64,000 nt of DNA, from assembly GCA_045129695.1 (NCBI GenBank), contig JBGVJZ010000009.1, positions 44,529 to 108,528 of the forward strand, given 5' to 3'. The stretch comes from Eshraghiella sp045129695. Lineage in GTDB: Bacteria; Bacillota; Clostridia; Lachnospirales; Lachnospiraceae. The number at the start of each line of letters is the position of its first letter. Positions within the stretch are counted from its first letter, which is position 1. The notes under the pieces were generated by a model. The model searched no databases. It had not been told where the DNA came from and was given only the letters and a program-made list of their open reading frames with translations. This document shows, in pieces, positions 1 to 9,434 of the stretch. Both the position numbers and the translations under genes were made by a program.

Positions 1-2
1 TT

Positions 3-1064
3 AAGTTAAAAGGTGGAAGAGTCGGACATGTCGGTAAGGTTACCAAGGGTTCATTCAGTGTTGGCAATACGGTTGCATTGACTGTTGATTCAGCTCTCAG
101 AGCTTCAACAGCCAAGAATCATAGTGCCACACATCTTCTTCAGGAGGCATTAAGAGTAGTTCTTGGCAGTCATGTTGAACAGGCGGGTTCACTTGTAACT
201 CCTGACAGACTTCGTTTTGACTTTACACATTTCTCTGCAATGACACAGGAGGAACTGGATAAGGTAGAGAAAATTGTTAATGAAAAGATTGCTGAAAGTA
301 TTGCGGTTGAGACTAAGGTGTTATCCATTGAGGATGCCAAGAAAACAGGTGCGAAGGCACTTTTTGGCGAGAAATACGGTGATGTTGTAAGAGTAGTATG
401 TATGGGCGAATTCTCCAAAGAATTCTGTGGTGGTACACATGTAGGCAACACTGGAAGTATTACAGCATTCAAGATTTTATCAGAAGCAGGAATTGCTGCC
501 GGTGTAAGAAGAATTGAAGCATTAACCGGCGAAGCAGTATTTGAATATTATAAGAATCTTGAGCAGCATTTCAACGGAGTATGTAAGCTTATGAAGGCTA
601 CTCCGGCTAATATTGATGAGAAGCTTGTACATCTTCAGAATGAGGTTAAGGCCTTAAGCGCTGAGATTGAGTCACTTAAGAGCAAAGCTGCAAATGATGC
701 TCTTGGTGATGTTATGAATAAAGTTGAAGAAGTTAACGGCGTTAAATTTCTTGGAATCAGGCTTGAAGATGTGGACATGAACGAGCTTCGTAACCTTGGT
801 GACAACCTTAAAGCCAGGTTAGGCTCAGGTGTTGTTGTAATTGCTTCAGCACAGGGTGCAGACAAGGTTAATTTAATTGTAACTGCAACTGATGACCTTG
901 TGGCAAATGGAGTTCACTCAGGTAATATTATCAAGGCTGCTGCACCTAAGGTTGGCGGCGGCGGTGGTGGACGTCCTAACATGGCACAGGCAGGCGGCAA
1001 GAATCCGCAGGGAATAGATGAGGCAATTGCAACTGCAAGAGAAACACTTGCCTCACAGTTATAA
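3..1064 (+). CDS. alaS: Alanine--tRNA ligase, C-terminal part (5' end outside window)
   Basis: This is the distal part of alanyl-tRNA synthetase, which charges tRNA-Ala and hydrolyses misacylated product. The frame is open from the first bases of the window, so the gene starts upstream and the TTG at 78 is not a real start. The editing-domain metal site is visible as HSATH and later CGGTH, the Zn-coordinating His/Cys set of this family. A coiled-coil stretch and a glycine-rich C-Ala segment follow (GGGGGGRPNMAQAGG). The end at the C-Ala domain is normal for the family. Identification is secure. Confidence 0.97.
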   Translation, partial: KLKGGRVGHVGKVTKGSFSVGNTVALTVDSALRASTAKNHSATHLLQEALRVVLGSHVEQAGSLVTPDRLRFDFTHFSAMTQEELDKVEKIVNEKIAESIAVETKVLSIEDAKKTGAKALFGEKYGDVVRVVCMGEFSKEFCGGTHVGNTGSITAFKILSEAGIAAGVRRIEALTGEAVFEYYKNLEQHFNGVCKLMKATPANIDEKLVHLQNEVKALSAEIESLKSKAANDALGDVMNKVEEVNGVKFLGIRLEDVDMNELRNLGDNLKARLGSGVVVIASAQGADKVNLIVTATDDLVANGVHSGNIIKAAAPKVGGGGGGRPNMAQAGGKNPQGIDEAIATARETLASQL

Positions 1065-1085
1065 TTAAAATTTTTCAAAAAAACA

Positions 1086-1113
1086 TTGACGAATTCTGAT
1101 AATGTGTTATAAT
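1086..1113 (+). promoter_or_regulatory. Sigma-A type promoter of rpsU
   Basis: A TTGACG -35 box (1086-1091) is separated by 16 bases from a perfect TATAAT -10 box (1108-1113). It lies just after alaS and about 100 bases before rpsU, so rpsU can be transcribed independently of alaS. Confidence 0.75.
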
Positions 1114-1212
1114 TGTAGTCGTGCAAGTCGGCAAGATAGCATTCTTGCGGCAATTAATACCCAAACAGTTGTGTTGCACTAATCTTACAACTGGAGGGAG
1201 GTCAGGTGTGAA

Positions 1213-1389
1213 ATGTCAAATGTAATCGTTAAAGAGAACGAATCATTGGATAGTGCATTACGCAGATTCAAGAGAAACTGTGCGAAGGCAGGAATCCAGC
1301 AGGAGATTCGTAAAAGAGAGCATTATGAGAAGCCAAGCGTTCGACGCAAAAAGAAATCAGAGGCTGCTAGAAAACGTAAATACAATTAA
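1213..1389 (+). CDS. rpsU: 30S ribosomal protein S21
   Basis: This short gene encodes a 58-residue protein beginning MSNVIVKENESLDSALRRFK and ending in a very basic tail (RRKKKSEAARKRKYN). That is the normal length and layout of ribosomal protein S21, a small-subunit protein near the mRNA exit region. The start is fixed by a strong GGAGGGAGGT ribosome binding site at about 1193-1202. A promoter precedes it and a hairpin terminator follows. In Bacilli and Clostridia rpsU sits just before the yqf/phoH block, and the same order is seen here. Confidence 0.97.
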   Translation: MSNVIVKENESLDSALRRFKRNCAKAGIQQEIRKREHYEKPSVRRKKKSEAARKRKYN

Positions 1390-1424
1390 TTTACATGAAT
1401 TTAATCCGGAACACCGGAGCTTTT

Positions 1425-1457
1425 GGCACATACTATATGTATGTGCCTTTATTTATT
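1425..1457 (+). terminator. Rho-independent terminator after rpsU
   Basis: A perfect 9-base-pair stem (GGCACATAC at 1425-1433 with GTATGTGCC at 1439-1447) with a 5-base loop is followed by a T-rich run. It sits 35 bases after the rpsU stop codon. Confidence 0.8.
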
Positions 1458-1506
1458 CATATCCGGTTTGTTTTAATCATATATTTTATAAAAAATCTAT
1501 TTATCT

Positions 1507-1752
1507 ATGGGACATCAAATAATAAATGAATTTCGGGAAAATTATTCCATAATTACATTGCATGGGAACAAAGAAATATATATAGAAAATTTTATTTCAA
1601 TTATTGAACTGACACTTGAAACAGCTAAAATCAAAGCCCAAAAAGAAATAATAGCAATAAACGGGGATAAGCTTATTATAGAATATCTAAGCAAGGATGA
1701 TTTAAAAATCAGTGGACATATCAATACAATTGAACTAACGGAGGTAGAGTAA
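1507..1752 (+). CDS. yqfC: Sporulation protein YqfC (YabP/YqfC family)
   Basis: This 81-residue protein carries the YabP/YqfC signature: a segment like 'ITLHGNKEIYIENFISIIE' followed by 'I.INGDKLIIEYL....LKISGHI..IEL'. The family is sigma-E controlled in sporulating Bacilli. The stop codon overlaps the start of yqfD, so the two are translationally coupled, as in other Clostridia. No strong ribosome binding site precedes the ATG at 1507, and the ATG at 1528 is a possible alternative start. Whether the host still sporulates cannot be judged from this gene alone. Confidence 0.85.
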   Translation: MGHQIINEFRENYSIITLHGNKEIYIENFISIIELTLETAKIKAQKEIIAINGDKLIIEYLSKDDLKISGHINTIELTEVE

Positions 1753-2969
1753 TGAAATCCGGCGGTATCAAAGGGACAATACTTATTGAAATAACCGGAC
1801 TGGGTGCAAAAAGATTTATTAATATCTGCCACCATCACAATATTTTTCTAAAAAAAATAACCGGAGAAAATAATTCCTTCAATGCAGTTATGAGAGCCGG
1901 GGACTTGCTAAAAAGTAAGGATATTATTAAAATAACCGGAGTCAGGATTCGTATTCTTAAGAAAAGCGGACTTCCCTTCTGGTTGTTTAAAAACAGAAAA
2001 AGATATTATTTTGCTGTTGGTGTGGCTGCCTTTTTTGGGATTGTTATTTTTCTGTCAAATTTTATATGGAAAATTAAAATAAACGGTAATTTATATTACT
2101 CTGACAATACAATAATAGAATTTTTGTGTGATAATAATATTTCTGTTGGTATGCAGACAGGTATTATCGACGAAAGTTTTCTTGAGGAATTAATAAGGGC
2201 GGAATTTGACAGAATAATATGGGTATCCGTATCAGTTAACGGAACTAAACTAACAATTGATGTTAAGGAAAATAATACCAATCCAATTATGGATGAACAG
2301 AATAAGATAAATGACATTGTCGCAACCTGTGACGGGATTATTGAGTCGATTACGGTAAGAACAGGAACGCCTATTGTATCAGTTGGAGACGAAGTAAAAG
2401 CGGGAGATGTTCTTGTTACCTCCAAAGTGGAATGCACAAATGAAAGCTATGAGGTAATAAAAACTGTCTATACAAATGCAGATGCAGACATTTTAATTAA
2501 TACTTCAATAGAATACGAGGATACATTGAACAGGAGTTATCAGACCAGGGAATATACCGGACGAACAGAAGAAAATGAATTTACGCGAATTGGAAATACA
2601 ATAATTGAAAATAAGTCATTTAAATGTTCTTTTGAGCATTATGATACCGTGGTCGACTATAAACAGATTGCCACAAACGAGAATTTTATTTACCCTATTT
2701 ACTATGGATATATCTATTACAGAGAATATATGCTTGTTGATGAAAGCTACTCAGATGAACAAATGCAGGCAGTTTTAGAAGAAAATCTTGCAAATTATAT
2801 TAATAAATTACAAGAAAACAGTATTCAAATTAACAATAATAGTGTTAAAATAGAAATATCCGGTTATTCAGGTAAAGCTTATGGCATGATTAATACTACT
2901 CAGCCGGCTATTGGTTATCAGGCACCAATAATTGTTGAAGAAATAGAAGAGACAGAGGGAACAGAATAA
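1752..2969 (+). CDS. yqfD: Sporulation membrane protein YqfD
   Basis: The 405-residue protein matches YqfD (stage IV sporulation family). A soluble N-terminal part ends with a basic stretch (FKNRKRYYF) leading into one membrane span near residues 78-98. An extracytoplasmic region follows with a POTRA-like segment starting 'KIKINGNLYYSDNTIIEFL'. It overlaps the stop of yqfC and is followed 3 bases later by phoH, giving the usual yqfC-yqfD-phoH order. The function is required for engulfment-stage development in Bacillus; the biochemical role is unknown. Confidence 0.88.
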   Translation: MKSGGIKGTILIEITGLGAKRFINICHHHNIFLKKITGENNSFNAVMRAGDLLKSKDIIKITGVRIRILKKSGLPFWLFKNRKRYYFAVGVAAFFGIVIFLSNFIWKIKINGNLYYSDNTIIEFLCDNNISVGMQTGIIDESFLEELIRAEFDRIIWVSVSVNGTKLTIDVKENNTNPIMDEQNKINDIVATCDGIIESITVRTGTPIVSVGDEVKAGDVLVTSKVECTNESYEVIKTVYTNADADILINTSIEYEDTLNRSYQTREYTGRTEENEFTRIGNTIIENKSFKCSFEHYDTVVDYKQIATNENFIYPIYYGYIYYREYMLVDESYSDEQMQAVLEENLANYINKLQENSIQINNNSVKIEISGYSGKAYGMINTTQPAIGYQAPIIVEEIEETEGTE

Positions 2970-2971
2970 TA

Positions 2972-3982
2972 ATGAGTTTAACGGAGAATATAATTGATAT
3001 TCCATTGGAGCACAGCAGAAATATTTTTGGAAGTTTTGATGAATACATTAAGAAAATCGAAAAAACTCTCAAAGTCACAATTGTAATGCGTGATTCTGAG
3101 ATGAAGATAATAGGAAGTGATACTGCATGTGAGAGGGCCTGTGCGGTCTTTAACGAATTGATTACCTTATCTAAGAGGGGCAATACAATTACCGGTCAGA
3201 ATGTGGATTATGCTCTTGCATTGTCAATGGAGGGCAATACAGATGTTATATCAGAAATTGATAATGATATTATTGCAAGAACCATTACAGGCAAGCCGAT
3301 TAAGCCAAAGACCGTCGGTCAGAAGCAGTATATTGATCAGATTCGCAACAAAATGATTGTATTCGGGATAGGTCCTGCCGGAACAGGTAAGACATATCTT
3401 GCAATGGCTATGGCAATTCAGGCATTTAAGAATAATGAGGTAAGCCGTATTATTTTAACCCGCCCTGCAATTGAAGCAGGGGAGAAGTTGGGATTTCTTC
3501 CCGGAGATTTACAGAGTAAAATTGATCCATATTTAAGGCCTTTATATGATGCGCTGTATCAGATTATGGGTGCAGAGAGTTTTCTTCACAATTCTGAAAA
3601 AGGACTGATAGAGGTTGCACCACTGGCTTATATGCGAGGCAGAACGCTTGATAATGCTTATATTATTCTTGATGAAGCACAGAACACAACTCCGGCACAG
3701 ATGAAGATGTTTCTTACCAGAATTGGTTTTGGCTCAAAGGTTATAATAACAGGTGATTTAACACAGAAGGATTTACCTAAGGACATTACATCAGGACTTG
3801 ATGTGGCTCTTAAGGTTTTATCAGGAATAGATGAAATAGGAATCGTTAAACTGTCAAGTCAGGATGTTGTAAGACATCCACTTGTGCAGAAAATTGTCAA
3901 AGCTTATGACGATTATGAAGCCAAGACTGCACATTCAGACGTTAGACGCAGTAATCCAAAGAGAAAGGCGGACAGAAAATGA
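2972..3982 (+). CDS. phoH: PhoH family ATPase
   Basis: This 336-residue protein is a PhoH-like P-loop NTPase. It has a Walker A motif (GPAGTGKTYLA), the 'TRPAIEAGEKLGFLPGDL' segment and the 'AYIILDEAQNTTPAQMKMFLTR' Walker B region that are diagnostic for PhoH. The family is linked to RNA metabolism and usually sits beside ybeY. Its stop overlaps the start of ybeY (ATGA), so the pair is probably co-translated. Confidence 0.95.
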   Translation: MSLTENIIDIPLEHSRNIFGSFDEYIKKIEKTLKVTIVMRDSEMKIIGSDTACERACAVFNELITLSKRGNTITGQNVDYALALSMEGNTDVISEIDNDIIARTITGKPIKPKTVGQKQYIDQIRNKMIVFGIGPAGTGKTYLAMAMAIQAFKNNEVSRIILTRPAIEAGEKLGFLPGDLQSKIDPYLRPLYDALYQIMGAESFLHNSEKGLIEVAPLAYMRGRTLDNAYIILDEAQNTTPAQMKMFLTRIGFGSKVIITGDLTQKDLPKDITSGLDVALKVLSGIDEIGIVKLSSQDVVRHPLVQKIVKAYDDYEAKTAHSDVRRSNPKRKADRK

Positions 3983-4485
3983 CAATAATTCTTGAACAGG
4001 AATATGAAAAAGATTTAGGAATTGATTATTATGATATTGCCGATAAGGTAATTAATTGTGCCCTGGACTACGAAAACTGTCCATATGAGGCTGAAATCAG
4101 TCTTACTCTTACGGACAATGAAGGTATTCACGCAGTTAATAAAGAATTCAGGGACATTGACAGACCTACAGACGTATTATCCTTCCCTTTGGTGGAATAT
4201 GCGAAACCGGGTGAATTTGATTTCCTTGAGGATAAGGATGAGTGCTTTAATCCCGAAACAGGTGAATTAATGCTGGGAGATATTTTGATATCCCTGGACA
4301 AGGTTAAGGATCAGGCTGAGGAATACGGACATTCATATCTTAGAGAATATGCATTCCTTATTGCACACAGTATGCTTCATCTTATGGGCTATGACCATAT
4401 GGAGGAGAATGAGGCAGAAATCATGGAAAATAAACAGAAAGAAATTCTTGATAGGCTTAATATAACAAGACAGGTGAGGGAATGA
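3979..4485 (+). CDS. ybeY: Endoribonuclease YbeY (rRNA maturation factor)
   Basis: A 168-residue protein with the YbeY zinc-binding motif H-x3-H-x5-H seen as HSMLHLMGYDH, and the upstream 'DRPTDVLSFP' signature. YbeY is a metal-dependent endoribonuclease acting in 16S rRNA 3' maturation and ribosome quality control. It overlaps phoH at its start and cdd at its end by four bases each, so all three form one coupled unit. Confidence 0.96.
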   Translation: MTIILEQEYEKDLGIDYYDIADKVINCALDYENCPYEAEISLTLTDNEGIHAVNKEFRDIDRPTDVLSFPLVEYAKPGEFDFLEDKDECFNPETGELMLGDILISLDKVKDQAEEYGHSYLREYAFLIAHSMLHLMGYDHMEENEAEIMENKQKEILDRLNITRQVRE

Positions 4486-4877
4486 ACAGGGAAGAATTAA
4501 TTAAAGAAGCATATATGGCAATGGAAAAGGCATATTCACCATATTCCGGCTTTAAAGTCGGTGCAGCAATACTTACCGGAGACGGAAATGTTTATACCGG
4601 TTGTAATGTTGAGAACGCTTCTTACGGTGCCACAATATGTGCCGAAAGATGTGCGGCTCTTAAGGCTGTAAGCGACGGACAAGTCGTTTTTAAACAGATT
4701 GCAATTGTAAGCTCTTCAAGAGAGTTTACCTATCCATGCGGTATATGTCGTCAGTTTCTTGCAGAATTTTTTACGGATGATGGCATAATTATTCTTCATG
4801 ATGATATGAAGGGGATTCAGGAATTATTATTTTTTGATGAAATTCCACATACTTTTAACAAAAACAGTATAAAATAA
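4482..4877 (+). CDS. cdd: Cytidine deaminase
   Basis: The 131-residue protein is a homotetrameric-type cytidine deaminase, converting cytidine and deoxycytidine to uridine forms for pyrimidine salvage. The catalytic motif CAERCAA (C-A-E) and the second zinc motif PCGICRQ are present, after the substrate-binding 'PYSGFKVGAA'. It starts by overlapping ybeY. Length is normal. Confidence 0.96.
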   Translation: MNREELIKEAYMAMEKAYSPYSGFKVGAAILTGDGNVYTGCNVENASYGATICAERCAALKAVSDGQVVFKQIAIVSSSREFTYPCGICRQFLAEFFTDDGIIILHDDMKGIQELLFFDEIPHTFNKNSIK

Positions 4878-4903
4878 TCTGTTATGGGTAAAATACAAAT
4901 ATT

Positions 4904-5260
4904 ATGAAGAAAATTATTTTACCCATTTTATTATTTTTCACAGGAACCGCTTCTTATGTGACAGGGTATGTATATATTCATATGACCAACAAAAATCCGA
5001 TAATTGTTGAAAGAGATTATGTTATGAGTGAAACCATTACCCGCACCGCAGAGGAATACATTGATGAGAATGAAACACTTTATATGCTGTATCCGATGTA
5101 TGGAGAAGTATGGATTTATAAATCCGATGGTTCTTTTTATGACTATACGGGGATTATGCTTTATAATCTTCCGAAAGAGGTTCAGATAGCAATTCTCAAC
5201 CGTAAAGAAGTATTAACATTTGAAGAACTGTTTAAATTTCTGAATGCTTATACATCTTAG
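4904..5260 (+). CDS. Hypothetical membrane-anchored protein, BofC C-terminal-like
   Basis: This 118-residue protein begins with an uncleaved-looking hydrophobic segment (residues about 4-26) and then a short extracytoplasmic domain. The C-terminal half reads 'GEVWIYKSDGSFYDYTGIMLYNLP...LTFEELFKFLNAY', which resembles the C-terminal fold of BofC, a sporulation-checkpoint protein. The similarity is by eye and weak. It is followed by a ribosome binding site for the next gene, suggesting one operon. Confidence 0.55.
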   Translation: MKKIILPILLFFTGTASYVTGYVYIHMTNKNPIIVERDYVMSETITRTAEEYIDENETLYMLYPMYGEVWIYKSDGSFYDYTGIMLYNLPKEVQIAILNRKEVLTFEELFKFLNAYTS

Positions 5261-5273
5261 AAAAGGAGTGCCG

Positions 5274-6503
5274 GTGTTTTCGGCGTTAGATATGAAATAT
5301 AATACTATAGTACTTGGTGCCGGTCCTGCCGGAATGATGGCTTCCATAACTGCAGCATCTAAAGGGCTGAGAGTATGCCTTTTGGAGCATCAGGACAGAG
5401 TGGGGAAAAAGATTCTATCCACAGGAAACGGCAAATGTAATTTAACAAATTTAAATATTAGTCCGGATTGTTTTCACAGTAATTCCAATGCGGATTATTT
5501 TTCTGTGATTTCAAAATTTATGCCGGAGGACATTATTGAATGCTTTAAGGATATGGGACTGCTTACAATTAGCAGGAACGGATACATATATCCACGTTCT
5601 GAACAGGCATCAGTTGTATTGGATACCCTGCGAAATGAAATTGACAGGCTTAAAATAACTGTTATTACATCAGTAAATTGTGAAATTAAATATATTAATA
5701 ATCAGTATGTAATCAGCTATGGAGGACAAACAATTACGTCAGATAAATTAATCCTGGCCTGCGGTTCCAAATGCGCACCCAAAACCGGCTCTGACGGAAG
5801 CGGTTATGCCATTGCAAAACATTTTGGGCACTCAATTATAAAAGTAATTCCTGCACTTGTACAGCTAATCTGTAAAGAGAATTTTTATAAAGAATTACAA
5901 GGGGTACGTGCAGATGCAGCACTCTGTGTAAGTACCGGACAGGATATTGTGGTTAATGAATACGGAGAACTGCAGCTGACAGGCTACGGAATTTCTGGAA
6001 TTCCGGTTTTTCAAATCAGCAGAACAGTGAAAAGACTTATTGATGATAGAAAAAATCCGATGATACATATAGATTTTGCAAGAGAATATACTGATAAGTA
6101 TTTATATAATTATCTGTTTAATTCTGTCCTAAAACATGAGCAGACGGAAATCAGTCAGATATTATCCGGAATACTTAATAAAAAGCTTGCTAACGTAATT
6201 ATCAAGGAATGTGGTATTAAGCCATCTCTAAAATGCAATAATCTGTCTTCGGACAACATCAGAAGAATTGTTAATAAAATTAAGAATTTCATCGTAATTC
6301 CCAAGGATACCAACGGTTTTGAAAATGCACAGGTATGTGCAGGCGGAGTAAATATTGATGAAATTAATTTAAATACTATGGAATCACGTTTGCAGAAGGG
6401 CTTATATTTTGCAGGAGAAATACTTGATGCAGATGGTAAATGCGGAGGATATAACCTTACATGGGCATTTGCCAGCGGAAGATTAGCAGGAGACAATCAA
6501 TGA
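5274..6503 (+). CDS. BaiN/RdsA family flavoprotein oxidoreductase
   Basis: A flavin-dependent reductase of the HI0933/BaiN family. A Rossmann FAD-binding motif (VLGAGPAGMMAS) opens the protein, followed by the family signature 'GKKILSTGNGKCNLTN' and, near the C-terminus, 'AGEILDADGKCGGYNLTWAFASG'. The frame is open from 5244, but the AAAAGGAG site at 5261-5268 points to the GTG at 5274 as start (about 409 residues); the ATG at 5292 is too far from it. It overlaps the next flavoprotein by ATGA. The substrate is unknown. Confidence 0.88.
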   Translation: MFSALDMKYNTIVLGAGPAGMMASITAASKGLRVCLLEHQDRVGKKILSTGNGKCNLTNLNISPDCFHSNSNADYFSVISKFMPEDIIECFKDMGLLTISRNGYIYPRSEQASVVLDTLRNEIDRLKITVITSVNCEIKYINNQYVISYGGQTITSDKLILACGSKCAPKTGSDGSGYAIAKHFGHSIIKVIPALVQLICKENFYKELQGVRADAALCVSTGQDIVVNEYGELQLTGYGISGIPVFQISRTVKRLIDDRKNPMIHIDFAREYTDKYLYNYLFNSVLKHEQTEISQILSGILNKKLANVIIKECGIKPSLKCNNLSSDNIRRIVNKIKNFIVIPKDTNGFENAQVCAGGVNIDEINLNTMESRLQKGLYFAGEILDADGKCGGYNLTWAFASGRLAGDNQ

Positions 6504-8080
6504 TTAGAATTAACCAGCTTAAACTAAATATTAACCAGCCTGAAAGCAGACTTCATGACAAAATTCGCAAAGCTTTGAAGTTAAGTGACAACATAACCTT
6601 TGACTATGAAATTGTAAAAAAATCAATTGATGCACGTAAAAAAGAACAGTTAATGTATATATACAGTGTTGAAGTTGTGTTAAAAAACACCAATGAAGCT
6701 GTTGTTCTTAAAAAGCTTCACGATAATAATATTACGTCAACCAACGCAAACAAATATACTTTCCCGCCTGTTGGTAACAGTTCTCAACGTATAATTATTG
6801 TTGGAAGTGGTCCTGCCGGACTTTTCTGTGGACTATTTCTTGCAAGGGCAGGTTTTAAACCCATTATTTTTGAGCGTGGTGCCAATGTGCATGACAGAAC
6901 GGCAATTGTCAATGCATTTTGGGAAACGGGTAAATTAGATGTTAATACCAATGTACAATTTGGTGAGGGCGGAGCAGGAACATTTTCTGACGGCAAATTA
7001 AACACTGTAGTTAAAGAGAAATCAGGAAGAATCCGCAAGGTTCTGGAAACCTTTGTTGAATTCGGCGCTTCAAAAGATATTCTTTATGATGCTAAGCCTC
7101 ATATTGGTACGGATATACTTCAAAGAGTTGTTTTCAACATTCGTCTCGAAATCGAGAGACTTGGAGGAAAGGTTTATTTTAACTCTGCAATGACGGATAT
7201 ATATGTATCACATGGACATATTTCAGGGGTTCAGATAAATAATTCACAGGATTATGAATGTGACAGACTTGTACTTGCTCTTGGACATAGTGCGAGAGAT
7301 ACCTTTGAAATGCTTAAGAACAGGGGACTTCCTATGGAGCCGAAGGCTTTTGCTGTCGGAATGCGAATCGAGCACCCACAAAGGCTTATTAATAATTTTG
7401 CCTATGGTACAGACAGTGTGGGAAATTTACCTGTTCCGGCCTATAAGGTTACGGCTAAAGCAGATAACGGCAGAGGAGTATATTCATTCTGTATGTGTCC
7501 GGGCGGCTATGTAGTTAATGCATCATCAGAACAAGGAAGAACCTGCGTTAACGGAATGAGCTATTCCAAAAGGGATGGTGATAACGCAAATAGTGCAATA
7601 ATTGTCACTATATCACCTGAGGACTTTTACAGAGATGATGTTCTTGATGGCGTAAAATTCCAAAGAACTCTTGAAGAAAATGCCTTTATAGCCGGAAAAA
7701 GTTCTGTGCCTTATCAGCTTAATGAGGATTTTGCAGGTGGAAGGGCAAGTGCCGGATACGGAAGTGTTGTTCCGAATATTAAGGGGATTTTCACTCCTGC
7801 CAATCTTAGAGAAGTACTTCCTGAATTTATATGTGAATCTGTTATTGACGGAATGAAATCTTTTGATAAAATGATAAATGGATTTAATATGCCCGATGCG
7901 GTTTTTTCAGGAGTTGAGAGTCGTACCTCGTCACCGGTTCGCATGACCAGAACTGATTCAATGGAAAGCATTGGAATTGGCGGTGTGTATCCATGTGGTG
8001 AGGGTGCAGGATATGCCGGCGGAATAACCTCGGCTGCCGTTGACGGAATCAAAACAGCAGAAGCAATAGCTTCAATATAA
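6500..8080 (+). CDS. FAD-dependent protein of the COG2509 dehydrogenase family
   Basis: The 526-residue protein carries an N-terminal extension of about 95 residues before the FAD-binding motif IIIVGSGPAGLFCGLFLARAG. Further on come 'NVQFGEGGAGTFSDGKL' and the C-terminal 'GVYPCGEGAGYAGGITSAAVDGIKTAE', all typical of the uncharacterised NAD(FAD)-utilising dehydrogenases. The chosen ATG at 6500 overlaps the preceding stop and has a CAGGAG site; the longer frame from 6461 would run inside the upstream gene. Its substrate is not known. Confidence 0.88.
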   Translation: MIRINQLKLNINQPESRLHDKIRKALKLSDNITFDYEIVKKSIDARKKEQLMYIYSVEVVLKNTNEAVVLKKLHDNNITSTNANKYTFPPVGNSSQRIIIVGSGPAGLFCGLFLARAGFKPIIFERGANVHDRTAIVNAFWETGKLDVNTNVQFGEGGAGTFSDGKLNTVVKEKSGRIRKVLETFVEFGASKDILYDAKPHIGTDILQRVVFNIRLEIERLGGKVYFNSAMTDIYVSHGHISGVQINNSQDYECDRLVLALGHSARDTFEMLKNRGLPMEPKAFAVGMRIEHPQRLINNFAYGTDSVGNLPVPAYKVTAKADNGRGVYSFCMCPGGYVVNASSEQGRTCVNGMSYSKRDGDNANSAIIVTISPEDFYRDDVLDGVKFQRTLEENAFIAGKSSVPYQLNEDFAGGRASAGYGSVVPNIKGIFTPANLREVLPEFICESVIDGMKSFDKMINGFNMPDAVFSGVESRTSSPVRMTRTDSMESIGIGGVYPCGEGAGYAGGITSAAVDGIKTAEAIASI

Positions 8081-8095
8081 CATTTGGAGATTAAC

Positions 8096-8932
8096 ATGGA
8101 GAATTATAGAGAATTACTTAAAGATAAAAAGAAAATTGTTGTCAAAATCGGTTCTTCATCAATTACACATGAAACTACAGGAAATATTAATTATAAGAAA
8201 TTAGAGCGTCTCGTAAGAATTCTGTGTGACATTAAGAATCAGGGCAAGGATATTGTACTTGTATCATCAGGAGCAATTGCTGTCGGAAGACAGGCAGTAG
8301 GGCTTTCCGAGAAACCCAAAGTACTTTCCGAGAAGCAGGCATGTGCGGCAATTGGACAATGTCGGCTGATGATGACATATCAGAAGCTTTTTGCAGAATA
8401 TAATCAGACAGCGGCACAGGTGCTCATGACCAAATATACCTTATTACATGAGGAAAGCATTAATAATGCACGAAATACATTTCAGGAATTATTTAAATTC
8501 GGTGCAATTCCTGTAGTTAATGAGAATGACACTGTATCTACATACGAAATTGAATTTGGAGATAATGACAGATTATCCGCCCTTGTATGTGCTTTGGTAA
8601 ATGCTGATCTGCTGATTCTTCTGTCGGATATAGATGGTCTGTTTACTGATGACCCAAATCTTAATCCTAATGCCAGTTTTATTGACCTTGTACCTGAAAT
8701 TGATGATGATATACGGAAAATGGCTAAAGAAACAGCAAGCTCCGTAGGAACAGGAGGAATGTCTGCCAAGCTTGCTGCCGCTACAATTGCAACAGATGCC
8801 GGTGCAGATATGATAATTGCCAATAGTAAGGATGTTGGTGTGATTGAAGATATAATCGAAGGAAAACAGGTTGGTACTTTATTCATCTCCCACAAGGATG
8901 CAAACTTTAATATAACGGACTTTATTAAATAA
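8096..8932 (+). CDS. proB: Glutamate 5-kinase, short form without PUA domain
   Basis: The 278-residue protein phosphorylates L-glutamate in the first step of proline synthesis. The amino-acid kinase fold shows 'VVKIGSSSIT', 'LVSSGAIAVGRQ', 'VVNENDTVST' and 'GTGGMSAKLAAA'. It stops after the kinase domain and lacks the C-terminal PUA domain of the longer E. coli type. The start at 8096 is preceded by TTGGAG. proA lies 1 kb downstream in the same direction. Confidence 0.96.
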   Translation: MENYRELLKDKKKIVVKIGSSSITHETTGNINYKKLERLVRILCDIKNQGKDIVLVSSGAIAVGRQAVGLSEKPKVLSEKQACAAIGQCRLMMTYQKLFAEYNQTAAQVLMTKYTLLHEESINNARNTFQELFKFGAIPVVNENDTVSTYEIEFGDNDRLSALVCALVNADLLILLSDIDGLFTDDPNLNPNASFIDLVPEIDDDIRKMAKETASSVGTGGMSAKLAAATIATDAGADMIIANSKDVGVIEDIIEGKQVGTLFISHKDANFNITDFIK

Positions 8933-8944
8933 CAGGAGAACACT

Positions 8945-9433
8945 ATGGAAAGAAGAGACAAAAACAACTATTACCTTGATATTGCCGAAGCGGTATCACA
9001 GCGTGGAACCTGCCTTCGCAAATTATATGGTGCCGTAATTGTTAAAAATGATGAAATTATATCTACCGGATATGTTGGTGCCCCAAGAGGACGCAGGAAT
9101 TGCTCGGATCTGAATTACTGTGTAAGAGCCAGGCTTGACATCCCAAGAGGCGAGCGTTATGAGCTCTGCAGAAGTGTTCACGCTGAGACTAATGCTATTA
9201 TCTGTGCATCACGTGCGGATATGATTGACAGCACCTTATATCTTGTTGGTTTTGAATTACCACAGATGTCTTATGTTGAAAATGCCAATTGTTGTTCAAT
9301 GTGTAAGAGAACAATAATTAATGCAGGAATAAGCACAGTAATCATCAGAGATAATAAAACCGATTACCGGGTAATTGATGTCAGTACATGGATTGATAAT
9401 GATGAATCTGTAATGGGAGAATTCGGATATTAA
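8945..9433 (+). CDS. Deoxycytidylate deaminase (ComEB-like)
   Basis: A 162-residue zinc-dependent deaminase with the HAETNAI catalytic motif and a second-site NCCSMCKRTIINAG. This matches dCMP deaminases, which make dUMP for thymidylate synthesis. A ribosome binding site (CAGGAG) precedes it. It sits between proB and the 5-formyl-THF cyclo-ligase, tying it to folate/one-carbon use by thymidylate synthase. Confidence 0.9.
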   Translation: MERRDKNNYYLDIAEAVSQRGTCLRKLYGAVIVKNDEIISTGYVGAPRGRRNCSDLNYCVRARLDIPRGERYELCRSVHAETNAIICASRADMIDSTLYLVGFELPQMSYVENANCCSMCKRTIINAGISTVIIRDNKTDYRVIDVSTWIDNDESVMGEFGY

Positions 9434-9434
9434 T

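Noticed and set aside
1253..1522. An 89-residue frame overlapping rpsU.
   Set aside because: It is out of frame with the clearly real S21 gene and runs through its terminator.
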